The notes under the pieces: generated by a model
The model's input: the letters and a program-made list of their open reading frames with translations, nothing else
What the model was told of the DNA's origin: nothing
Databases searched by the model: none
Assembly: GCA_002449555.1 (NCBI GenBank)
Contig: DJXA01000006.1
Location: 1 to 8,628 of the forward strand
Direction: 5' to 3'
Length of the DNA: 8,628 nucleotides
From: Atopobiaceae bacterium UBA7016
Lineage (GTDB): Bacteria; Actinomycetota; Coriobacteriia; Coriobacteriales; Atopobiaceae
Program-made: the position numbers and the translations under genes
Shown here: piece by piece, positions 1 to 5,402 of the stretch
How positions within the stretch are numbered: position 1 is the first letter of the stretch
Layout: every line of letters begins with the position of its first letter

Positions 1-202
1 GCTCCTCGGCAGCCACCCAGCCGTCGCCGCCGTTGTTGCCATAGCCGGCAAGCACGGTAACGAGGTGAACCTCGCCCATCTCCACGACCTCGCGTGCGGC
101 AGCCACGCCCGCTCGGTACATCAGCTCGACGAGACTCACGCCCTCCCCATCGAGGGCCTGTTCAACCGCCCGAATATCCTCAATGTTCAGAACTGGCTGC
201 AC
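1..202 (-). CDS. nnr: NAD(P)H-hydrate epimerase (YjeF N-terminal domain), 3' end missing
   Basis: Only the first 67 residues are in the window; the gene runs off the left edge. The visible part matches the start of the YjeF_N / Nnr family: an N-terminal helix with EDIRAVEQ, an LMYRAGVAAAR helix near residues 27-37, then the diagnostic glycine loop AGYGNNGGDG at residues 52-61. The family epimerises damaged, hydrated NAD(P)H. In most bacteria it is fused to the ADP-dependent dehydratase that repairs the S form, but that half would lie outside the window. The start chosen is GTG at 200-202: an in-frame TAG lies just upstream, and AGGAG (complement of 212-216) sits 9 nt before it. It follows acpS by 45 nt on the same strand, a common pairing in bacteria, so the two are probably co-transcribed. 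The family call is strong; whether the C-terminal domain is present cannot be seen. Confidence 0.88.
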   Translation of the reverse strand, partial: MQPVLNIEDIRAVEQALDGEGVSLVELMYRAGVAAAREVVEMGEVHLVTVLAGYGNNGGDGWVAAEE

Positions 203-247
203 GCCATCACGCTCCTATGTCTTCCCGCGCAGCGTTGCTTGCGCAGG

Positions 248-754
248 CTATGAATCCTGTCTGTCAAAGAGCGACAGCTGCTGCCGCTCGAGCTCGTCGA
301 TTACCGTTCGCGCGGCCTTGAACGATGCCAAGAGCTCTTGCGCCGGATCCTGGCGCTCCTCGACCTTGGGACGCACGTCCTCGGTAACCAGCACGGCGTT
401 GGCCACGGCAACCTCGCGCGTGTGCGAAAGCGAAAGTGCCACCTCCTGCACGCCGCGTTCCGCGGCCACCTCCGCCGCACGGCCAGAGAGCACCGCGATG
501 GGCTTGCCCCACTCGTCGTTGGTTACCGAGACATCCTTCAGGCCGATGCCTTTCGCAAAGCCGGTCCCCAAGGCCTTGAGCACCGCCTCGCGCGCCGCAA
601 AGCGCGCGGCGTAGTGCTCGGCAGGACGTGCGCACGAGTCGCAGTACGCCCGCTCCTCATCGGTAAACACCCGCTTGAGGAACGAGGGCCTTCGCTCGAT
701 CACGCGCTCCATGCGCGCGATCTCAAGCATATCGACGCCGATACCTGCCGCCAT
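248..754 (-). CDS. acpS: Holo-[acyl-carrier-protein] synthase with a C-terminal extension
   Basis: AcpS moves 4'-phosphopantetheine from CoA to a serine of acyl carrier protein and so activates fatty-acid synthesis in the cytosol. The core is clear: GIGVDMLEIARMER at residues 4-17 (Asp8 is the expected metal ligand), RFAAREAVLKALGTG at 51-65 (Glu56 metal ligand, Lys60), and LSLSHTREVAVANAVL at 107-122. Family members are usually 115-130 residues. This one is 168, because about 44 residues follow the core. That tail is charged, probably helical, and ends ERQQLSLFDRQDS; QLSLF at 159-163 matches the sliding-clamp-binding consensus. The start is ATG at 752-754 with GGAG 6 nt upstream. It lies 36 nt after glmM on the same strand and 45 nt before nnr, which suggests one operon. 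The enzyme assignment is secure; the role of the tail is unknown. Confidence 0.95.
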   Translation of the reverse strand: MAAGIGVDMLEIARMERVIERRPSFLKRVFTDEERAYCDSCARPAEHYAARFAAREAVLKALGTGFAKGIGLKDVSVTNDEWGKPIAVLSGRAAEVAAERGVQEVALSLSHTREVAVANAVLVTEDVRPKVEERQDPAQELLASFKAARTVIDELERQQLSLFDRQDS

Positions 755-790
755 GCGCTACTCCATCGTCACTTTCGCCGTTGCGATCCC

Positions 791-2128
791 TTACGCCTTG
801 TAGGGCTCCAGCGCCTTAAGGACGATGTCGTCGGCCTGCTGGCAGAGCTCGTCAGTGGGAGCCTCGGCAAGCACGCGGACCAGCTCTTCGGTTCCGCTCG
901 CGCGCACCAGCACGCGGCCGTTGCCCTCAAGGAACTTCTCGGCCTCATCGACGGCAGCGAGCACGTCGGGTGCGGCCATGGCGGCGCGCTTGTCCTTGAC
1001 GGGCACATTGACGAGCAGCTGCGGATACAGCTTGACGGGGCGCACGAGCGTGGAAAGGCTCTCCTTCTCGGCGCGGATGGTCTCCATGATGCGCAGCGAC
1101 GTCATGATGCCGTCGCCCGTGTTCTCGAGGTCGCCAAAGATGATGTGGCCGCTCTGCTCGCCACCCAGGCTGTAGCCGTTCTCGCGCATGCAGGCGTACA
1201 CGTACTTGTCGCCCACGTCGGTCTTCTCGGCGTTGATGCCAATCTCCTCAAGCGCCTTGAACAGGCCGAAGTTGCTCATAACCGTAGGCACCACGGTAGA
1301 CTTGGCGAGCCCGCCGTGCTTGTTGAGGTAGCGGCCGCAGATGTAGAGGATGAGGTCGCCGTCGACCACGCGGCCGTGCTCGTCAACCGCGATGCAGCGG
1401 TCGGCGTCGCCGTCGTAGGCAAAGCCCACGTCGAGGCGGTTGCGCAGCACGTAGCTCTGCATCTCCTCGATGTGCGTAGAGCCGCAGTTCACGTTGATGT
1501 TGAAGCCGTTGGGCGTGTTGTTGAAGACGTACACGTCGGCACCCAGCGCGTCGAACACCGGCTTGGCCACGCTGGAGGCAGCGCCGTTGGCGCAGTCAAG
1601 GCCCACCTTCACACCCTGCAGGCTGAAATTAGCGCTTGCGATGAGATGCGCGATGTAGCGGTTGCGGCCCTGCATGAAGTCGACGGTCTGACCGATGGCA
1701 TCCTCCACGGCCAGCGGTACGTCGATCTTTCCATCGATGTAGTCCTCCACCTGCTCGAGGACCTCGTCGTCCATCTTCTCGCCGTTGGTGTTGACGAGCT
1801 TGATGCCGTTGTCGGTGAAGGGGTTGTGGCTGGCGGTGATCATGACGCCGCAGTCAAAGGCGCCCTCTGCCGTGACGTAGCTTACGCCCGGCGTCGGGAT
1901 GACGTGCAGCATGTAGGCGTCGGCACCGCTTGCGACGAGGCCGGCCACCAGCGCGGACTCAAACATATAGCTCGAGCGACGCGTGTCCTTGCCGATGACG
2001 ATGCGCGCCTTCTTGTTGGCGCGAGCGCCATAGTACCAGCCGATGAAGCGGCCGATCTTGAAGGCGTGATCGACATTGAGGCCCTCGTTGGCCCTGCCGC
2101 GAAAACCGTCAGTCCCGAAGTACTTCAT
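791..2128 (-). CDS. glmM: Phosphoglucosamine mutase
   Basis: GlmM converts glucosamine-6-phosphate to glucosamine-1-phosphate, the step leading to UDP-GlcNAc for peptidoglycan. The 445-residue length is normal for the alpha-D-phosphohexomutase family. All four active-site elements are present: the phosphoserine loop TASHNP at 98-103 (Ser100), the Mg-binding loop DGDADR at 239-244, the sugar-specificity loop GGEQSGH at 322-328, and the phosphate-binding loop RASGTEELVRVL at 409-420. The last usually reads SGTEP, so the proline is replaced by glutamate here. The N-terminus KYFGTDGFRG is typical of GlmM rather than of phosphomannomutase. The start is ATG at 2126-2128, with GAGGAG (complement of 2135-2140) upstream. 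It lies downstream of the rpsI terminator and so needs its own promoter, after which acpS and nnr follow closely. Confidence 0.97.
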   Translation of the reverse strand: MKYFGTDGFRGRANEGLNVDHAFKIGRFIGWYYGARANKKARIVIGKDTRRSSYMFESALVAGLVASGADAYMLHVIPTPGVSYVTAEGAFDCGVMITASHNPFTDNGIKLVNTNGEKMDDEVLEQVEDYIDGKIDVPLAVEDAIGQTVDFMQGRNRYIAHLIASANFSLQGVKVGLDCANGAASSVAKPVFDALGADVYVFNNTPNGFNINVNCGSTHIEEMQSYVLRNRLDVGFAYDGDADRCIAVDEHGRVVDGDLILYICGRYLNKHGGLAKSTVVPTVMSNFGLFKALEEIGINAEKTDVGDKYVYACMRENGYSLGGEQSGHIIFGDLENTGDGIMTSLRIMETIRAEKESLSTLVRPVKLYPQLLVNVPVKDKRAAMAAPDVLAAVDEAEKFLEGNGRVLVRASGTEELVRVLAEAPTDELCQQADDIVLKALEPYKA

Positions 2129-2174
2129 TTCAGGCTCCTCTTTTCGGAATCAGCACGAGATACAGACGTAGTTA

Positions 2175-2205
2175 ATTCTAGCAGCGAGCGCCCCTCTGTG
2201 CGCAA
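2175..2205 (-). promoter_or_regulatory. Possible glmM-acpS-nnr promoter
   Basis: The gap between glmM and the upstream terminator must hold the glmM promoter. A -10-like TAGAAT is seen on the minus strand (complement of 2175-2180), 46 nt before the start codon. The only -35-like hexamer nearby is TTGCGC (complement of 2200-2205), which is weak and 19 nt away. The -10 is reasonable and the -35 is poor. Confidence 0.3.
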
Positions 2206-2249
2206 ATTGGTCTCGGACCCCATTTGCAAGACTCCCATTTGTACAAGAA

Positions 2250-2276
2250 AAGGCCCGCCGGAATCCGGCGGGCCTT
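2250..2276 (-). terminator. Intrinsic terminator of the rplM-rpsI operon
   Basis: A perfect 12-bp stem (2250-2261 with 2265-2276) encloses a 3-nt loop. On the minus strand it is followed directly by TTTTC. It sits 24 nt after the rpsI stop codon and separates the ribosomal-protein operon from glmM. Confidence 0.93.
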
Positions 2277-2300
2277 GACGGTGCATATGTTCCAGAAGCT

Positions 2301-2696
2301 TTAACGCTTGGAGAACTGCGGGCGCTTACGGGCCTTCTTCAGGCCGTACTTCTTGCGCTCGACGGCACGGGAGTCACGGGTGAGGTAGCCGGCCTTCTTG
2401 AGCTCGGCACGATACTCGCCAGCCTCAAGCAGAGCGCGGGCGATGCCCAGGCGAAGAGCGCCAGCCTGGCCAGTGATGCCGCCGCCATCCATGTTGGCGA
2501 AGACGTCAAAGCGGTCGGCGGTCTCGGTCAGCACGAGCGGCGCGATGGCGTTGTCGACGAGCTGCTGACGGCCAAAGTACTCCTTGGCGTCGCGGCCGTT
2601 GACGGTGATCTTGCCGGTGCCGGGGATGAGACGGACGCGGGCGACGGCCTCCTTACGACGGCCGGTACCCATGTAAACTGCGGTGTTATCAGCCAT
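2301..2696 (-). CDS. rpsI: 30S ribosomal protein S9
   Basis: S9 is a small-subunit protein whose C-terminal tail reaches the P-site tRNA. The protein has 131 residues, close to the usual length. It opens with the typical YMGTGRRKEAVARVRL and GKITVNGRDAKEYFGR, has the GGGITGQAGALRLGIARAL block in the middle, and ends in the highly conserved GLKKARKRPQFSKR with the terminal SKR. The start ATG lies only 3 nt after the rplM stop. Its ribosome-binding site GGAGG (complement of 2705-2709) is inside the last codons of rplM, so translation is probably coupled. The rplM-rpsI pair is conserved across bacteria. Confidence 0.98.
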   Translation of the reverse strand: MADNTAVYMGTGRRKEAVARVRLIPGTGKITVNGRDAKEYFGRQQLVDNAIAPLVLTETADRFDVFANMDGGGITGQAGALRLGIARALLEAGEYRAELKKAGYLTRDSRAVERKKYGLKKARKRPQFSKR

Positions 2697-2699
2697 CGG

Positions 2700-3140
2700 T
2701 TACGCCTCCAGATCGATCTTGACGGGGTTCTGTGCCTGATGCGGATGCTCGGGTCCAGCATAGACCTTGAGCTTCATGCCCTGCTTGCGGCCAAGGGTGG
2801 TATGCGGAAGCATGCCCTTGATGGCGTGCTCGACAACCCACTCCGGCTTGCGAGCCATGGCGTCCTTGTAAGACTCGGTCTTGAGGCCACCGAGGTAGCC
2901 AGAGTAACGCCAGTAGGACTTGTGATCAGCCTTGACGCCGGTCAGGACGACCTTGTCGGCATTGATGATGACCACGAAGTCGCCGGTGTCGGTGTTGGGG
3001 GTGAACTGGGGCTTGTCCTTGCCGCGCAGGATCATGGCGGCGCGGGTCGCGAGACGGCCAAGGGTGACGCCATCAGCGTCAATGAGCACCCACTTGCGCT
3101 CGACCTCGCCCGGCTTAGCGTAATGAGTCGACTTAGTCAC
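2700..3140 (-). CDS. rplM: 50S ribosomal protein L13
   Basis: L13 is an early-assembling large-subunit protein. The 146-residue product is the usual length. It shows WVLIDADGVTLGRLAT, the ILRGKDKPQFTPNTDTGDFVVIINADKV block, the KSYWRYSGYLGGLK block, and the HAIKGMLPHTTLGRKQ and LKVYAGPEHPHQAQNP motifs near the C-terminus. The start chosen is GTG at 3138-3140, because GGAGGAG (complement of 3145-3151) lies just before it. The longer reading from ATG at 3183-3185 adds 15 residues unlike L13, and its purine-rich site abuts the ATG with no spacing. It is the first gene of the rplM-rpsI operon, with about 95 nt of probable leader. Confidence 0.97.
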   Translation of the reverse strand: MTKSTHYAKPGEVERKWVLIDADGVTLGRLATRAAMILRGKDKPQFTPNTDTGDFVVIINADKVVLTGVKADHKSYWRYSGYLGGLKTESYKDAMARKPEWVVEHAIKGMLPHTTLGRKQGMKLKVYAGPEHPHQAQNPVKIDLEA

Positions 3141-3167
3141 TTGACTCCTCCATTGATACGTTTCTGT

Positions 3168-3193
3168 GCGGTGGCATCTGGACATACCTCCGC
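3168..3193 (-). promoter_or_regulatory. Hairpin in the rplM leader
   Basis: Just upstream of the rplM ribosome-binding site the minus strand can fold into a hairpin. A GCGG/CCGC stem (3190-3193 with 3168-3171) and a GGTAT/ATGCC stem (3184-3188 with 3173-3177) are separated by an A-A type mismatch and closed by a 6-nt loop. Ribosomal-protein leaders often fold for autoregulation, but I do not recognise this as a known L13 leader class. It may be incidental. Confidence 0.28.
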
Positions 3194-3242
3194 GTGCTTG
3201 TTCTTGTCAGAGAGTACGGGGCTCTGCAAAAGAAGCCTTAAA

Positions 3243-3274
3243 AGTATACAGCGAGGTCACTCCGCGTGTGGCAA
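3243..3274 (-). promoter_or_regulatory. Candidate rplM-rpsI promoter
   Basis: A good -10, TATACT (complement of 3243-3248), is followed by an A/T-rich start region. The nearest -35-like hexamer is TTGCCA (complement of 3269-3274), but the spacing of 20 nt is long. The -10 lies about 100 nt before the rplM start codon. It is the best candidate in the divergent region shared with the patatin-like gene. Confidence 0.4.
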
Positions 3275-3369
3275 CACTTTATCTCCACACAAGCCGTTCA
3301 CAGGTTTCTTCAGCTAGTTGCTCGGTGGCATTGGGTATATAGCCTTCAATCATCTGAAAAGGAGCTCTC

Positions 3370-4266
3370 ATGGCTGAAAACGCGCTGGTTCTTGAAGGCG
3401 GCGGCTTCCGTGGCATGTTTACCGCGGGCGTCCTTGACGTGCTGATGGAAAACGGGCTGTACAACTTCTCAAGTGTTTGGGGCGTCTCGGCCGGCGCCAT
3501 CACCGCTTCGAGCTTCAAGAGCCGCCAAATCGGCCGCAGCATGCGCATCATGCTGGCGTTTCGCGATGACCGGCGCTTCATGTCGCTCTGGTCGTTTGCC
3601 ACCACGGGCGACATCGCGGGCAGCGAGTTTCTCTACGACGAGGTGCAGAACCGCCTGGATCCCATTGACCTTCCCGCGTTTACCGAAAACCCGCTACGTA
3701 TGTACGCCGTGGCAACCGACGTGGTCTTTGGTACGCCAGCCTACCTGCCCTGCGTGAACATGCCCGAGGACGTCGTCAAGGTGAAGGCCTCCGCGTCGCT
3801 GCCACCCGTGTCGCGCATGGTGGAAATCAACGGTCATCGCTACCTTGACGGCGGAACCACCGATTCCATCCCGTACGAGGTCGCGCTGGGCATGGAGGGC
3901 GCGGCGCAAGTGCCTGGCCACACGCCCGCCGACAAGGCCCTCATCGTGATGACGCAGCACCGTGCCTATCACAAGACGCTGAGTCCGCTTACCTACGAGT
4001 ACCTCGCGCTTCGCTCGCACCGCTATGACGACTTCCCTTATTACGTCGAGGCGCTTAAGAAGCGCGCGGACCGCTATAACGCCATGCGCGCGCGGCTCTT
4101 TGCGCTCGAGGCCGAGGAGCACAGCCCCGTGCTGGTGATTGCGCCGGAGAAGCCCGTTGAGGTGGGCGTCAGCGAGAAGGACGGCGGCAAGCTCCTGGAC
4201 TTATACCTGCAGGGACGTGCGCAGGCCACGCAGCGCCTTGACGAGGTTCGCGCCTTCTTGGGCTGA
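3370..4266 (+). CDS. Patatin-like phospholipase family protein
   Basis: This is a predicted cytosolic lipid acyl hydrolase of the bacterial patatin group. The 298 residues include the oxyanion-hole loop EGGGFRG at 9-15, the nucleophile elbow GVSAG at 38-42 (Ser40), and the catalytic-dyad aspartate in YLDGGTTDSIP at 158-168 (Asp160). SLPPVSRMVEINGHRYLDGG is typical of the YjjU-like subfamily. No signal peptide or membrane segment is visible. The start is ATG at 3370 with AAAAGGAG ending 5 nt upstream. It is the only convincing plus-strand gene here, divergent from rplM and convergent with the EF-hand gene, and it ends at a shared terminator. The hydrolase class is secure; the substrate is unknown and cannot be read from sequence. 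No clear promoter was found; a TATATA at 3336-3341 lacks a matching -35. Confidence 0.93.
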   Translation: MAENALVLEGGGFRGMFTAGVLDVLMENGLYNFSSVWGVSAGAITASSFKSRQIGRSMRIMLAFRDDRRFMSLWSFATTGDIAGSEFLYDEVQNRLDPIDLPAFTENPLRMYAVATDVVFGTPAYLPCVNMPEDVVKVKASASLPPVSRMVEINGHRYLDGGTTDSIPYEVALGMEGAAQVPGHTPADKALIVMTQHRAYHKTLSPLTYEYLALRSHRYDDFPYYVEALKKRADRYNAMRARLFALEAEEHSPVLVIAPEKPVEVGVSEKDGGKLLDLYLQGRAQATQRLDEVRAFLG

Positions 4267-4293
4267 CGCCCGCGATCAACGAGCTAAAACAGA

Positions 4294-4324
4294 GGCCGGG
4301 CCACCTTATGAAGGCGGCCCGGCC
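4294..4324. terminator. Bidirectional terminator between convergent genes
   Basis: A perfect 9-bp GC stem (4294-4302 with 4316-4324) extends inward, after one mismatch, by 4 more base pairs (4304-4307 with 4311-4314). The plus side continues as CTTTGCTT and the minus side as TCTGTTTTAG. It lies between the ends of the patatin-like and EF-hand genes and can serve both. Confidence 0.85.
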
Positions 4325-4348
4325 CTTTGCTTGCCTTGCGAGACGGAG

Positions 4349-4654
4349 TTACTTCTTGTCGCCTGCGACGATGTCGGCGACCTTGTCACCGATGCCCAGC
4401 ATGACATCGGACACCTTGCCCGTAGCGGCCTCGACCACGTCGAGCACCTCGTCGCCCGAGACCTTGCCGTCGCCGTCGGCGTCAAAGCCCTTCTTGACCT
4501 CGTCGACCGCGACCTTGGCCGCCTCGGCGGTCTCCTTCACGCGGCCAGCCAGCGCGTCGACGACCTCCTTGGCCTCAACCTTGCCGTCGCCGTTAGCATC
4601 GAGAGCCGCCTTGCCCTGCTCGATGAGGTCGTTGGCGGTTTCCTTGATATCCAT
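4349..4654 (-). CDS. Small protein with two EF-hand calcium-binding loops
   Basis: This 101-residue acidic protein has two canonical 12-residue EF-hand loops: DANGDGKVEAKE at 19-30 and DADGDGKVSGDE at 58-69. Both carry the ligand positions 1, 3, 5 and Glu12, so calcium binding is likely. The loops are 39 residues apart and lie in an internal duplication: KETA, helix, loop, V-DAL-GRV in the first unit and KETA, helix, loop, VLDVV-GKV in the second. No signal peptide or membrane segment is seen, so it is probably cytosolic. Loop position 12 is Glu and there is no cohesin-binding repeat pattern, so it is not a dockerin. The start chosen is ATG at 4652-4654 because GGAG lies 5 nt upstream. An ATG five codons earlier has no good ribosome-binding site. 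Function unknown; I do not recognise a named family. Confidence 0.85.
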   Translation of the reverse strand: MDIKETANDLIEQGKAALDANGDGKVEAKEVVDALAGRVKETAEAAKVAVDEVKKGFDADGDGKVSGDEVLDVVEAATGKVSDVMLGIGDKVADIVAGDKK

Positions 4655-4692
4655 CTGCACTCCAATCATCGTCTTTAGAACACCGTGCGACC

Positions 4693-4721
4693 AGTATACG
4701 ACTGCGGTGCTACGTGGTGAG
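4693..4721 (-). promoter_or_regulatory. Possible promoter of the EF-hand gene
   Basis: A -10-like TATACT on the minus strand (complement of 4693-4698) lies 38 nt before the EF-hand start codon. The position expected for the -35 (about 4716-4721) reads CTCACC, a poor match, and overlaps one arm of the perfect inverted repeat at 4717-4748. A regulator bound there could control this promoter. Confidence 0.35.
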
Positions 4722-4748
4722 ACGTTGGGGGTAGCCCCAACGTCTCAC
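4717..4748. repeat. Perfect 14-bp inverted repeat
   Basis: GTGAGACGTTGGGG at 4717-4730 pairs exactly with 4735-4748 across a 4-nt loop. Neither side has a T-run, so it is not a standard intrinsic terminator. It lies between the second terminator of the ssrA region and the EF-hand -10. It could be an operator, a dispersed palindromic repeat or a remnant; the sequence alone does not decide. Confidence 0.8.
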
Positions 4749-4760
4749 GCCTAATACAAA

Positions 4761-4786
4761 GGCCCCATCGCTTTCGCGACGGGGCC
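4761..4786 (-). terminator. Distal intrinsic terminator downstream of ssrA
   Basis: An 11-bp stem with one G-U pair (4776-4786 with 4761-4771) is closed by a GAAA tetraloop on the minus strand and followed by TTTGTATT. It lies past the duplicated tmRNA 3' end. Its T-tail resembles that of the proximal terminator at 4953-4987, although the stems differ. Confidence 0.85.
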
Positions 4787-4795
4787 TCAGAACGT

Positions 4796-4816
4796 ATGGT
4801 GGAGGTGCGGAGAATC
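4796..4816 (-). repeat. Second copy of the tmRNA 3' end (candidate att scar)
   Basis: These 21 bases are identical, in the same orientation, to 4997-5017, the last 20 nt of tmRNA (from the T-loop to CCA) plus one flanking base. The copies are exactly 201 bp apart. The 3' end of ssrA is a frequent target of tyrosine-recombinase integrases, which leave a direct repeat of this kind. No integrase or cargo lies between the copies, so this would be a decayed or empty scar. Confidence 0.6.
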
Positions 4817-4940
4817 CGCGTCTCGCCTCCGGCGATCCGCACTCGCTCGGCGGGCTCTGCCCGCCTCACGCGTCGCCTACGGACAGGCCGCTGGCCTGTC
4901 CGCTTAACGGCTCCGCCCTGCACAGAGTTCGATTCTCCGC
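4807..4940. repeat. Chain of tight palindromes inside an inverted repeat
   Basis: The ends are a 10-bp inverted repeat, GCGGAGAATC at 4807-4816 and its complement at 4931-4940. Between and including them lie five successive palindromes, each with a 3-nt loop: 4807-4819 (5 bp), 4823-4835 (5 bp), 4849-4865 (7 bp), 4880-4902 (10 bp) and 4909-4917 (3 bp). Positions 4925-4940 repeat 16 nt of the tmRNA T-arm, inverted relative to ssrA. No tRNA cloverleaf fits and no coding sequence is credible. I do not recognise the element; a structured non-coding repeat or debris from an element integrated at ssrA are both possible. Confidence 0.6.
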
Positions 4941-4952
4941 CATACAAAAGGG

Positions 4953-4987
4953 CGCGGGCCACGGCCGACAAGCAACCGTGACCCGCG
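4953..4987 (-). terminator. Proximal terminator of ssrA
   Basis: A 12-bp stem with one G-U pair (4976-4987 with 4953-4964) and an 11-nt loop is followed on the minus strand by CCCTTTTGTAT. It begins 10 nt after the encoded CCA end of tmRNA. Confidence 0.88.
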
Positions 4988-4997
4988 ATCATATACA

Positions 4998-5360
4998 TGG
5001 TGGAGGTGCGGAGAATCGAACTCCGGTCCAAAGCAGTCCCCTGACAGGTGTCTCCAGGCTCAGTCATCAGTTGGATCTCGGACGCCGCGCACCTGATGAC
5101 TCGCGCTTGGCGCCCCAGCTGGTTCAGTCTTTTCCGCGGGCATACCAACTACGTCCCTTGGAGCATCTTCCTAGAATGACGCGTCCCCGGCGACGGAAGC
5201 AATCCCCGGTTCAGCGGCTGCGATATTAATTAAGCAGCGAGGGCATAGCCCTGATAAGAGTTGTCGTCAATTCAATTTGACGGTACCCCTGTTTAACGTG
5301 GCGAGGAGACCACGGCCTGCTGCCCATCTCAGAACCACCCTGTCGAAACCAGTCACCCCC
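4998..5360 (-). ncRNA. ssrA: Transfer-messenger RNA (tmRNA)
   Basis: tmRNA, charged with alanine and carried by SmpB, rescues ribosomes stalled on broken mRNA and tags the product for proteolysis. On the minus strand the 5' end reads GGGGGTGACTGGTTTCGACA, the standard tmRNA start. The 3' end has the T-arm CGGAG-TTCGATT-CTCCG followed by CACCTCC and an encoded ACCA. The acceptor stem GGGGGUG/CACCUCC pairs over 7 bp with one G-U. The total of 363 nt is normal. The tag frame at 5230-5268 encodes DDNSYQGYALAA followed by TAA, with the usual YALAA degron; with the tRNA-borne alanine it gives ADDNSYQGYALAA. An in-frame TGA two codons upstream limits the resume codon to ATT or, more likely, GAC. Its partner smpB lies about 1.3 kb upstream on the same strand. 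Confidence 0.97.
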
Positions 5361-5374
5361 ATGAGATGGAGTGG

Positions 5375-5402
5375 GGAATAACCGCCACCATGCGAATGTC
5401 AA
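5375..5402 (-). promoter_or_regulatory. Probable ssrA promoter
   Basis: A perfect -35 TTGACA (complement of 5397-5402) is followed after 16 nt by a weak -10, TATTCC (complement of 5375-5380). The -10 ends 14 nt before the mature tmRNA 5' end, leaving a short leader for RNase P to remove. A further TATACT on the minus strand lies at 5430-5435, without a recognisable -35. Confidence 0.55.

Noticed and set aside
338..2278. A very long open plus-strand frame (646 codons) opposite acpS and glmM
   Set aside because: Its composition is rich in His, Ala, Val and Leu in the manner of an antisense shadow of high-GC genes. It runs through two well-identified genes and resembles no protein family.
3183..3185. 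Upstream ATG as the start of rplM
   Set aside because: The purine-rich site abuts the ATG with no spacing, and the 15 extra residues are unlike L13. GTG at 3138-3140 has a much better site.
4925..4948. A tRNA-like T-arm (GAGTTCGATTCTCCGC) on the plus strand
   Set aside because: No acceptor, D-arm or anticodon arm can be paired with it. It is better explained as an inverted piece of the tmRNA T-arm.
4796..4981. A 61-codon plus-strand frame starting MVEVRRIRV
   Set aside because: It translates the duplicated tmRNA end and the palindrome chain. Short frames across tRNA or tmRNA ends often give spurious proteins of this kind.
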